Source: Deinococcus seoulensis | GTDB taxonomy: Bacteria > Deinococcota > Deinococci > Deinococcales > Deinococcaceae | Direction of reading: 5' to 3' | Length of the DNA: 5,076 nt | Assembly: GCF_014648115.1 (NCBI RefSeq) | Contig: NZ_BMQM01000067.1 | Coordinates: 1 to 5,076, forward strand | Part shown: piece after piece, positions 1 to 5,052 of the stretch | Layout of the letters: each line of letters starts with the position of its first letter | Numbering within the stretch: position 1 is the first letter of the stretch | The notes under the pieces: generated by a model | The model's input: the letters and a program-made list of their open reading frames with translations, nothing else | Database searches by the model: none | Told to the model about the DNA's origin: nothing | Translations under genes and position numbers: made by a program

Positions 1-763
1 AGGCTCCTACCCAGGCGTTCTGAGCGCCGATCCGCCAGCCGGTGTCATCGTGATGCACGAACGGTGCCTGCTGGATCTGTGTCTGCAGCGCATCGACGTG
101 GGCCGCCAGGGCGCTGCCGTCAGCTGCAAGCCGCTGTGCGGCTTGCGTGATCGCACCCTGCGTGATCTGGAGGCCGCCGAGGAGGTCCATGACCCGACCG
201 ATGCGGCGGACCGGGAGGCCCAGCTCATGATGCAGGGTCTGCAGGGTGGCGTGTAGGACGGGACCGAGTCGATGGGCAGTCGCACCGACCTGATCGGCTT
301 TCAGGTCGGGATGGTCACCACGCACCGCGTGGTGACACTGCGGGCACTCCATGACGGGCACGTGGTACTCGGTGACCTGCATGGCGTTCTGGGGCACGAG
401 TTCCGTGACCCAGGCCTTGTCATGACGGGTGAAGATCAGCGGGCCCGTGAATCCACAGCGAGGACAGGTGTTGGGGGTGTCGACTTCCACGGTGGCCGTG
501 ATCTGCTCTGGCGTGGGCGGGGTCTTGTGGGCGAAGGTACCTTCACCAGGACGGCGTCCTGGTGATTTGGGATCGGCGGTGCGCTTCTCCCGGCTGAAGG
601 GGGCGGCGTACTTGCGTTCCCGCCGTTCAAGTTCTTCGATGCGCTTCTTCAGGCGGGCGATTTCCGCTTTGAGGGCTTTGTTCTCGGCGATCAACTGGTC
701 GATCTGCTCGGACTGACGACGGATGATCTCGAAGAGATCCTTCTCAGTCGCCCCAGTGCTCAT
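1..763 (-). CDS. IS66-family transposase, N-terminal half (runs off left edge)
   Basis: This is the DDE transposase of an IS66-type insertion sequence, which binds the element ends and catalyses strand transfer. Only 254 codons are inside the window; the C-terminal half lies beyond position 1. Seen in order: a heptad-rich coiled coil at about residues 8-52, a basic Pro/Gly linker at about 53-80, a zinc motif with C100-x2-C103 and C140-x2-C143, a helical region, and the motif HHDDTGWRIG at 237-246. In IS66 proteins the Asp of this last motif is the first catalytic acidic residue (D239 or D240). The start used is the ATG at 761-763. An in-frame ATG at 770-772 would add three residues, and an in-frame stop lies at 824-826. 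Neither start has a clear Shine-Dalgarno. I see no tnpA/tnpB-like gene beside it, which fits IS66 subgroups that carry the transposase alone. Family assignment is firm; whether the copy is intact cannot be judged here. Confidence 0.9.
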   Translation of the reverse strand, partial: MSTGATEKDLFEIIRRQSEQIDQLIAENKALKAEIARLKKRIEELERRERKYAAPFSREKRTADPKSPGRRPGEGTFAHKTPPTPEQITATVEVDTPNTCPRCGFTGPLIFTRHDKAWVTELVPQNAMQVTEYHVPVMECPQCHHAVRGDHPDLKADQVGATAHRLGPVLHATLQTLHHELGLPVRRIGRVMDLLGGLQITQGAITQAAQRLAADGSALAAHVDALQTQIQQAPFVHHDDTGWRIGAQNAWVGA

Positions 764-1229
764 GTACAGCATGGTAACGGCAGGCGTGCCCGGCCGGAAG
801 CCGCGTACCCGGGCGACCGCTAATCACAGACGGATTGAGGACGGGTAGATCGATCGGTTGGTCATTGACCTCCCACCATCGTTCAAGGGCCTGCATCTGC
901 CAGTAGGACGTGAGTCCTGGTTCCTCCTCGTCGTCTATGGCCGGGAGTTGATCCAGTTCCCACGCCAGCATGTACACCTGCCACTCGCGCTGCACGAAGA
1001 AGGGAGGCAGGTTCTCCAGGGCGGCCAGTCGCGTGAGGGCGTCCTGCGCCTCCTGACGGTCAGCGTCGGCTGTCAGACAAACGAGATCGGACATCGGCAC
1101 CAGCGCCGCGTCGGACGCCGTGAGCAGTCGCGCCTCCGCGAGGTCTCTCACGTCCGCCACCGATAGAAACATGGTGGGCCAGCCGGCCAGCACGGCCGAC
1201 CAGCTCAGCGATAAGAAGGCGTCATTCAC
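744..1229 (-). CDS. Hypothetical cytosolic protein, 3' end probably replaced by IS insertion
   Basis: The frame encodes 161 residues from a GTG start at 1227-1229. A weak GGTGA lies four bases upstream, and the only upstream in-frame limit is a stop at 1263-1265 with no better start between. The protein is acidic and rich in Trp and Leu, with no signal peptide or membrane segment. The pattern of an early SWSAVLAGW motif, a helical Asp/Glu-rich middle and a Trp-rich segment near residues 104-122 faintly recalls DUF2247-type small proteins found near toxin/immunity loci; this is a weak recollection, not an assignment. After about residue 137 the sequence becomes Arg/Gly/His-rich and unlike the rest, and the stop falls inside the transposase gene, giving a 20-base overlap in another frame. 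I infer that the native C-terminus was lost to the IS66 insertion. Function unknown. Confidence 0.6.
   Translation of the reverse strand: MNDAFLSLSWSAVLAGWPTMFLSVADVRDLAEARLLTASDAALVPMSDLVCLTADADRQEAQDALTRLAALENLPPFFVQREWQVYMLAWELDQLPAIDDEEEPGLTSYWQMQALERWWEVNDQPIDLPVLNPSVISGRPGTRLPAGHACRYHAVHEHWGD
773..835 (-). mobile_element. Approximate outer end of the IS66-type element
   Basis: This AT-poor stretch lies between the transposase start and the coding sequence of the neighbouring gene. It carries an inverted pair, GCCCGG at 788-793 and CCGGGC at 809-814, and a CCGGCCGG palindrome at 790-797. The reading frame of the gene to the right changes character here. I infer that the terminal inverted repeat of the element lies in this interval. 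The exact boundary and any target duplication cannot be fixed because the other end is outside the window. Confidence 0.45.
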
Positions 1230-1292
1230 GGCGTCACCATAGCGGTCCGACGGTTGTGAGGATCAGCAGCACATCGAACGCGCCTCGAGAGG

Positions 1293-1321
1293 GTTGATGT
1301 CCTGCCCGACGGGGCATCAAC
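1293..1321. promoter_or_regulatory. Inverted repeat in divergent intergenic region
   Basis: GTTGATG at 1293-1299 and CATCAAC at 1315-1321 form a perfect 7-base inverted repeat around a 15-base spacer that itself contains CCC/GGG. It sits between two divergently oriented genes, where an operator or leader hairpin could lie. There is no T-run, so a terminator is unlikely. I see no convincing -35/-10 pair for either gene nearby. The regulatory role is only a suggestion. Confidence 0.3.
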
Positions 1322-1412
1322 GGCGTTGGCTCAGGTAAGCCTGAAGCGTCACGCCACGCCCCCACAGGCGTTGTGGCGCATGATGGCCATGACTCCCATC
1401 AAAGGTCCCCCT

Positions 1413-1417
1413 GGAGG
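1413..1417 (+). promoter_or_regulatory. Ribosome binding site deciding the start at 1422
   Basis: GGAGG lies four bases before the ATG at 1422-1424. The frame is open upstream to 1326, but the residues encoded there do not resemble the start of a protein, whereas a signal peptide begins exactly at 1422. Confidence 0.8.
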
Positions 1418-1421
1418 CTTC

Positions 1422-1961
1422 ATGCGTAGACCACGGCCGTTCACGCTTACCCGACCCGCCCTGCTGACCTGCGCCCTGATCGGCGTGACCCTGAGCCCGT
1501 CCGGGCAGGCTGGCAGTGCAGGCGGCCCACCGTCCCCGCTGCGGCCACTCCTGGGGGACTGGCGGGGCACGCTGGAATACCAAGACTATGGTGCAGACCG
1601 CCGCGTGCGCGTGCCGGTGCAACTACGGGTGACCGGGGAGAACAACGCGACCCGCTGGCTGTTCCGGTACGACGACTTCGGTCTGACGGTCAGCAGTGAC
1701 GAGCGTCACACCTGGCAGGACGGCACGTACCGGGTCGTGACGGCCGGGCAGGCAGGAGCGCAGGTGTACCGCGGAAACCTGAACACCCTGCTGACGGACG
1801 GAGTGGCAGTCCTGCTCGGCACGCAGCAGGAGAACGGGCGACCGGTGCAGGTGCGCCGGACGCTGAAGCTCACGGACCTGACGTTCGAGACCCTGACGGA
1901 AACCAGGGAGGCGGGGCAGCCGTTCCGTTTCCGGAACCGCAGTACCTACACCCGCTTCTGA
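1422..1961 (+). CDS. Small secreted protein of unknown function
   Basis: The protein has 179 residues and begins with a Sec-type signal peptide: a basic n-region (RRPRP), a hydrophobic core at about residues 13-25, and a small-residue stretch near 28-34 suitable for signal peptidase I. The Cys at 17 is too early and in the wrong context for a lipobox. The mature part starts with LLGDWRGTLEYQDY at about 43-56. It continues as alternating polar/hydrophobic strands with few helices, as expected of a small beta-barrel or sandwich. This GDW-x-GTLEY-x-DY style of opening occurs in uncharacterised exported bacterial proteins; a calycin-like barrel is possible but not shown. It is divergent from the gene ending at 744. 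Its stop is directly followed, in frame, by a recombinase remnant, so any downstream neighbour it once had has been replaced. Length, start and export are well supported; function is unknown. Confidence 0.8.
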   Translation: MRRPRPFTLTRPALLTCALIGVTLSPSGQAGSAGGPPSPLRPLLGDWRGTLEYQDYGADRRVRVPVQLRVTGENNATRWLFRYDDFGLTVSSDERHTWQDGTYRVVTAGQAGAQVYRGNLNTLLTDGVAVLLGTQQENGRPVQVRRTLKLTDLTFETLTETREAGQPFRFRNRSTYTRF

Positions 1962-2228
1962 AGTGGGAAGCTTGGCAACCCGGAGAATCTCACCACTGAA
2001 TCGCGCCTGGCGGGGGCGGCCACCTCGAAGGCTCGGGCGGTTGCTGATATGCGATCCGTGGCGGCGTATGCGAGTGCCATGCGCGCTCAGGGTCTCAGTC
2101 TGCGCGCGGTCGCGGCACAGTTGGACGTGCATGGCTTCCGGACCCGACGGGGTGGACCCTGGAGTGCCGTGCAGGTCAAACGCGTCCTGGACAGGAGAAA
2201 ACAGGACGCCGCCGAACCGGCCGCATAG
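1962..2228 (+). pseudogene. C-terminal remnant of a serine recombinase
   Basis: The 88 codons after the TGA at 1959-1961 read in the same frame as the upstream gene. They begin SGKLGNPENLT, the linker that follows the catalytic domain in resolvase/invertase-type serine recombinases. They continue with an Ala/Arg-rich helical stretch, the DNA-binding segment GLSLRAVAAQLDVHGFRTRRG, then PWSAVQVKRVLDRR and a TAG stop at 2226-2228. These are the usual C-terminal features of serine site-specific recombinases. The N-terminal domain with the nucleophilic serine is absent. An in-frame ATG at 2049-2051 could start a 59-residue helix-turn-helix peptide but has no good ribosome binding site. This is a decayed piece of a mobile element, joined almost exactly at the stop codon of the secreted-protein gene. 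Confidence 0.82.
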
Positions 2229-2230
2229 GG

Positions 2231-2259
2231 TTGACCTGCCCTGCATACCGCTCTATAGT
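2231..2259 (+). promoter_or_regulatory. Near-consensus sigma70-type promoter with no gene behind it
   Basis: TTGACC at 2231-2236 and TATAGT at 2254-2259 are separated by 17 bases; each hexamer differs from consensus at one position. The expected start site is near 2266, about three bases before a terminator-like hairpin. The transcript would point into the 3' end of the convergent LRR gene. Confidence 0.55.
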
Positions 2260-2268
2260 GAAGAAATC

Positions 2269-2290
2269 AAGGCGACCTTTGGGTCGCCTT
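2269..2290. terminator. Hairpin terminator, possibly bidirectional
   Basis: AAGGCGACC at 2269-2277 pairs perfectly with GGTCGCCTT at 2282-2290 across a 4-base loop. Pyrimidine-rich tracts lie on both sides: CTTCGTTCTC on the plus strand and GATTTCTTCA on the minus strand. It lies 15 bases beyond the LRR stop, so it most likely ends the SDR/LRR transcript and may also stop plus-strand transcription. Confidence 0.7.
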
Positions 2291-2305
2291 CTTCGTTCTC
2301 CGGCT

Positions 2306-3403
2306 TCAGCGGTACACGCTGCGGATGTCGGCGGCGTCCTCATTGAAGGGCGGTGGCGTCTGGTCGCCCCGACCAGGACTGCCAGTGACCCTGACCGTGA
2401 GGTGTGCCGGAGCCTGCTCCTGTAGTTGGAGGGCCTCGGTCATCCTGGGAAGCTGAAGCAGGCGCAGGGCTCCGGGCGCCGCGAAGAGTTGAAGGGTGGC
2501 GGCCCTGCTCTGTGGCCCCGCCGTGTTCCGGGAGGCACCCAGCGTGCGGGCACTTGGGGCGTCCCCGACATCCAGGGTGTGCAGGCGGGGATGAGCGGCT
2601 CCGGCGGTGAGCAACGCCGCCAGCCCCGCGTCTCCAATCCCGCAACTGGCCATCCCCAGTGTGTCCAGTGTGGTGTTCCGCCCGAGGGCCTGCGCGACGC
2701 TGAAGGCGCCTGCGTCGCCCAGGTGATTCACGCTCAGGTACAGGCCCCGCAGAGTGGGGTGCTGCGCGAGGACCGCCGTGACCTCCGGCAGGATCGCGGG
2801 CGTCAGGGCATTCCCGCTCAGGTACAGGTACTGCAGGGACGTGTTCCCGGTGGCCAGGGCCTGCAGGATGACCCGGGCGCCCTCATCCCCGATGCCGGTG
2901 TGCACGACGTCCAGCGTCCGCAGGGTGGCGGTGTCCCGCAGCAGCCCCGCCAGGGTGTGGGCACCGGCGGGGCCGATGGGATTGCGTTTGAGCCAGAGTG
3001 CTTTCACCTGCGGTTGCGCCCGGATCGCCTCCGCGAGCGCTTCCGTCCCAGGCGCACCGATGAGGTTGCAGCCCAGGTACACCGTCCGCAGGGGGTGTTC
3101 CCGCACCAGCGCGGCCACGTGAGCCGCGCCGGCATCGCCGATCCCATTGGTGCCCAGCAGCAGGCTCTGCACGGCATTCGAGTGGCGAAGCGCCTCTGTG
3201 ACGGCCTGGCAGCCCAGGACGCCGGCATCCTGCTTGCACAGGTCCAGTCGGCCGTCCGCCCGCAGGGTGCCGCGCGGGAAGATCTCGTCCGTGGTGATGG
3301 GCTGTCCGCTCTGGAGACGCTCCAGCAGTGGGGCGAACGCCTGCAGGTCAGGCGTGGGTTCTTCCTGCACGGGGCACTGGATCTGCACTTCAGGGTGTGA
3401 CAT
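2306..3403 (-). CDS. Leucine-rich-repeat protein, ribonuclease-inhibitor type
   Basis: The protein has 365 residues and starts at the ATG at 3401-3403, behind a strong AGGAG. The open frame extends upstream but there only overlaps the SDR gene. After an N-terminal cap of about 50 residues come about nine repeats of the long 28-residue class. Consensus LxxLxLxxNxIGDxGAxxLAxAL, with units starting near residues 51, 78, 105, 133, 161, 190, 218, 246 and 274. This length and the GDAG turn are typical of ribonuclease-inhibitor/NLR-type LRRs, which form a curved solenoid for protein binding. The last 70 residues lose the repeat and end in a Pro/Gly-rich, acidic tail. No signal peptide or membrane segment is visible, so a cytosolic place is likely. 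No nucleotide-binding or effector domain is fused. It is translationally coupled to the SDR-like gene upstream, its most likely partner. Fold is certain; the target is unknown. Confidence 0.88.
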   Translation of the reverse strand: MSHPEVQIQCPVQEEPTPDLQAFAPLLERLQSGQPITTDEIFPRGTLRADGRLDLCKQDAGVLGCQAVTEALRHSNAVQSLLLGTNGIGDAGAAHVAALVREHPLRTVYLGCNLIGAPGTEALAEAIRAQPQVKALWLKRNPIGPAGAHTLAGLLRDTATLRTLDVVHTGIGDEGARVILQALATGNTSLQYLYLSGNALTPAILPEVTAVLAQHPTLRGLYLSVNHLGDAGAFSVAQALGRNTTLDTLGMASCGIGDAGLAALLTAGAAHPRLHTLDVGDAPSARTLGASRNTAGPQSRAATLQLFAAPGALRLLQLPRMTEALQLQEQAPAHLTVRVTGSPGRGDQTPPPFNEDAADIRSVYR

Positions 3404-3408
3404 GGTTG

Positions 3409-3416
3409 CTCCTCTC
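3409..3416 (-). promoter_or_regulatory. LRR ribosome binding site overlapping the SDR stop
   Basis: On the minus strand GAGAGGAG overlaps the SDR stop codon TGA (3415-3417). Its AGGAG core (3409-3413) is five bases before the LRR ATG. Only 11 bases separate the two genes, pointing to translational coupling. Confidence 0.8.
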
Positions 3417-4677
3417 ACCAGGGGTACGGGCGGTAATCCTTGAGAAACACGCCGTAGGGCGGCGTCTGCGGTTCGTTGAGGCCCACCACGACCGGATCGT
3501 AGATCCGGGCGGCCCCGTCGACGATGTCGAGGGGCGGTCGGAAACCCAGGCCCTCCATGCGGACGGCTTTCGGGTGGGGATGTTCGTTGGTGATCCAGCC
3601 CGTGTCCACGCTGGTCATGTAGATCCCGTCCGGGGCGAGGTCTGGGCCGCTCGTCCGGGTGAGCATGTTCAGGGCGGCCTTGGCCATGTTGGTGTGCGGG
3701 TGCCGCTCCGTCTTGCTGCGGCGCGTGAACTGCCCTTCCATCGCGCTGACGTTCACCACGAACCGCCGGGGGAACGGCGAGCGGCGCAGGAGCGGCAGCA
3801 GCCCGGTGCACAGCAGGAACGGCGCGGACGAGTTGACGAGTTGCACTTCCAGGAGTTCCCGCAGAGTCACATCCTGCAGGCGGGCACTCCAGCTGTTCTC
3901 GGGGCGCAGATCGATCTGCTGCCCGTCTGCATCCAGAGCCCCAGACGGGAAGTACGCCTGGAGTGCGGCGCTGCTCTCCTCCGCTCTCAGGAGGGCGGAC
4001 GGGTTCAGGATCCGCAGACCGGCCTGCTCCTGCGGCAGGGCCTGCCGCTCCCCGTCGAGCAGGTGTGCGTAGAACTCCTGGGGACGGGCGATGGTCTGCG
4101 CGGCGTTGTTGATGAGGAGGTCGAGGTGAGGTTCCGTCTCGTGCATCTGCTCAATGAACGCCTGCACGCCCCGCAGGTCCCGGAGGTCCAGACCGTACAG
4201 CGCGAGGCGGCCCTGCCAGTCCGCGACGTCCGGTTCCTGCGCGTACCGGCGGGCGGCGTCCTGGGGGAACCGGGTGGTGACGATCACGCGGGCGCCGTCA
4301 CGCAGGAGTTTGAGGGACAGGGCGTACCCGATCTTGACGCGCCCGCCGGTCAGGACGGCCGTGCGGCCCGTCAGGTCCGTGCGGGCAGACCGTTTGCGGG
4401 TATTCAGCGCACCGCAGGCCGGGCACAGGGCCGGGTTGGCCGGGTGCGCCACGGCGAAACGGTCCTTGCAGATGTAGCAGCGTGGCAGCGAGCCGGACCG
4501 CGGCACGTCGGCGGGTGGCACGGCCTGCTGGCGGGCATGTTTGCGCCCGGCGCGGTTGACGCCTGCCACGAGCGTGCGGAACTCGGCCCGGTCATCCGCG
4601 AGGGCCGGGTCACGCAGGACGGCCCGCAGGACACGCTGCGCGGCCTCCCAGTCAGTCGGGGTGGGGTCTGTGGTCAT
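3415..4677 (-). CDS. Zinc-ribbon SDR-like protein lacking the catalytic tyrosine
   Basis: The protein has 420 residues from the ATG at 4675-4677, preceded by TGAGG six bases upstream. The open frame continues to 4845, but that part reads through a tRNA gene. Residues 1-60 are helical and charged. Residues 67-88 carry CYIC...CPAC, a four-cysteine zinc ribbon. From about 104 a Rossmann fold of the short-chain dehydrogenase/reductase type follows: TGGRVKIG at 110-117 for the dinucleotide, D164 in LDLRD, and NNAA at 190-193. S311 is in the active-site strand, K333 sits in NMAKAALNM, and SVDTGW is near 356-361. The residue four before K333, normally the Tyr of YxxxK, is Thr329. At 420 residues it exceeds classical SDRs (about 250), owing to the N-terminal extension and a 60-70 residue insertion after NNAA. 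It may bind NAD(P) without classical dehydrogenase chemistry, or use a variant mechanism. It forms an operon with the LRR gene and lies behind two tRNA-like genes. Substrate unknown. Confidence 0.85.
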   Translation of the reverse strand: MTTDPTPTDWEAAQRVLRAVLRDPALADDRAEFRTLVAGVNRAGRKHARQQAVPPADVPRSGSLPRCYICKDRFAVAHPANPALCPACGALNTRKRSARTDLTGRTAVLTGGRVKIGYALSLKLLRDGARVIVTTRFPQDAARRYAQEPDVADWQGRLALYGLDLRDLRGVQAFIEQMHETEPHLDLLINNAAQTIARPQEFYAHLLDGERQALPQEQAGLRILNPSALLRAEESSAALQAYFPSGALDADGQQIDLRPENSWSARLQDVTLRELLEVQLVNSSAPFLLCTGLLPLLRRSPFPRRFVVNVSAMEGQFTRRSKTERHPHTNMAKAALNMLTRTSGPDLAPDGIYMTSVDTGWITNEHPHPKAVRMEGLGFRPPLDIVDGAARIYDPVVVGLNEPQTPPYGVFLKDYRPYPW

Positions 4678-4694
4678 CGGTGGCCTCAATGGGT

Positions 4695-4733
4695 GAGGAG
4701 CAGCCAACGTTGTGCAGACGCCAGCCGCTCCTC
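4695..4733 (-). promoter_or_regulatory. Hairpin between tRNA-like gene and SDR start
   Basis: GAGGAGC at 4695-4701 and GCTCCTC at 4727-4733 form a perfect 7-bp stem with a 25-base loop. It abuts the 3' end of the tRNA-like gene (4734) and stands 7 bases before the SDR ribosome binding site. The loop is long and no T-run follows, so it is a poor terminator. It could be a processing or leader structure on a transcript running from tRNA into SDR. Confidence 0.4.
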
Positions 4734-4805
4734 GAGTCTGAAGCGGAATCGAACCGCCGACCTTCTGCCTGCCAGGCAGATGCTCTTCCCCTGAGCTACC
4801 AGACC
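4734..4805 (-). tRNA. tRNA-like gene, anticodon GGC (nominally Ala), atypical identity
   Basis: The 72 bases fold as a full cloverleaf. It has a 7-bp acceptor (with G1:U72 and G7:U66 wobbles), T8 A9, D arm GCTC-AGGGGAA-GAGC, and anticodon arm TCTGC-CTGGCAG-GCAGA. Variable loop AGGTC and T arm GGCGG-TTCGATT-CCGCT complete it. T33 and A37 are normal and the anticodon is GGC, reading GCC/GCU alanine codons. However, position 3:70 is T:A rather than the G:U that alanyl-tRNA synthetase needs, base 73 is C, and CCA is not encoded. So decoding as alanine would conflict with the body. C32 and G38 can also pair. It may be a diverged tRNA, one charged with another amino acid, or a tRNA-like element of mobile origin. 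It shares 52 of 72 bases with the neighbouring tRNA-like gene. Confidence 0.75.
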
Positions 4806-4847
4806 GTTCCAGCATAGCCGAGGAGCGCGGCCGGGCGCAGCGCAAAG

Positions 4848-4884
4848 AAGCGAGGCCGCACCTTTGCTAGGTGCGGCCCCGCTT
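4848..4884 (-). terminator. Strong hairpin terminator between the two tRNA-like genes
   Basis: Nine perfect pairs (4854-4862 with 4870-4878) surround a 7-base loop. After one A/C mismatch, five more pairs extend the stem (4848-4852 with 4880-4884). On the minus strand it is followed by CTTTGCG. It begins 7 bases after the end of the first tRNA-like gene and should stop most transcripts from it, so the second tRNA would need readthrough or its own promoter. Confidence 0.75.
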
Positions 4885-4890
4885 CGCGGA

Positions 4891-4962
4891 TCGTCCGGAG
4901 CGGAATTGAACCGCTGACCTGCGTCCTGATGGGACGCCGCTCTTCCACTGAGCTACCGAACG
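4891..4962 (-). tRNA. tRNA-like gene with C33 and AUC anticodon
   Basis: The 72 bases fold as a complete cloverleaf. It has acceptor CGTTCGG with CCGGACG (all seven pairs form, one T:G wobble), T8 A9, and D arm GCTC-AGTGGAA-GAGC. The anticodon arm is GCGTC-CCATCAG-GACGC, with variable loop AGGTC and T arm AGCGG-TTCAATT-CCGCT. Discriminator is A and CCA is not encoded. The 7-base anticodon loop has C33 in place of the near-universal U33, and positions 34-36 read ATC. An AUC anticodon would pair with GAU, but bacterial Asp tRNA uses GUC, and A34 is otherwise almost confined to Arg ACG. Shifting the frame to put CAT at 34-36 breaks the stem. C32 and G38 can pair, leaving a 5-base loop CATCA. All stems are intact, so it is not a randomly decaying tRNA. 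It is either a non-decoding tRNA or a pseudogene with damage limited to the loop. Confidence 0.7.
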
Positions 4963-5024
4963 GGGTGACGCTGGAGTTGGAACGAAAGTTTCCACCCAGG
5001 TGCCAACATGTCATACGGACTCCG

Positions 5025-5052
5025 ATTAAATAGATTATAGTTGCGGCATCAA
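5025..5052 (-). promoter_or_regulatory. Candidate promoter for the tRNA-like gene(s)
   Basis: On the minus strand TTGATG (5047-5052) and TTTAAT (5025-5030) are 16 bases apart in an unusually AT-rich patch. A perfect TATAAT also occurs at 5034-5039, but without a good -35 in range. The expected start is near 5018, giving a leader of about 55 bases before the first tRNA-like gene. Confidence 0.45.

Noticed and set aside
1326..1421. Upstream start for the secreted protein adding 32 residues
   Set aside because: The signal peptide and GGAGG both point to the ATG at 1422, and the extension lacks a ribosome binding site.
1623..2246. 207-codon minus-strand open frame opposite the secreted protein and recombinase remnant
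   Set aside because: It spans two unrelated plus-strand coding blocks and shows no recognisable domain.
2426..3400. Plus-strand open frame of 324 codons opposite the LRR gene
   Set aside because: Its repeating look (many GVQ/VQ motifs) is the mirror of the LRR codons on the other strand.
2306..3403. Tandem DNA repeat or CRISPR-like array in the LRR region
   Set aside because: The periodicity of about 84 bases reflects 28-residue protein repeats; the DNA units are diverged and there are no identical direct repeats with spacers.
3404..3811. 136-residue N-terminal extension of the LRR frame
   Set aside because: It lies within the SDR gene in another frame and is Arg/Pro/His-rich. The strong ribosome binding site marks the ATG at 3401-3403.
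4764..4780. tRNA-Gly(GCC) on the plus strand, since the anticodon stem-loop is nearly palindromic
   Set aside because: The T loop (TTCGATT) and D arm are in the correct order only on the minus strand, where the anticodon is GGC.
3328..4794. Long plus-strand open frame of 488 codons opposite the SDR gene
   Set aside because: It is the antisense of a gene with clear zinc-ribbon and SDR motifs, has no recognisable domain, and ends inside a tRNA. GC-rich codon use explains the absence of stops.
4678..4845. 56-residue N-terminal extension of the SDR frame
   Set aside because: It translates the tRNA-like gene at 4734-4805; the pattern is typical of false proteins over tRNAs.
4796..5014. 72-codon minus-strand open frame
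   Set aside because: It is a translation through the tRNA-like gene at 4891-4962 and the terminator hairpin, with no protein features.
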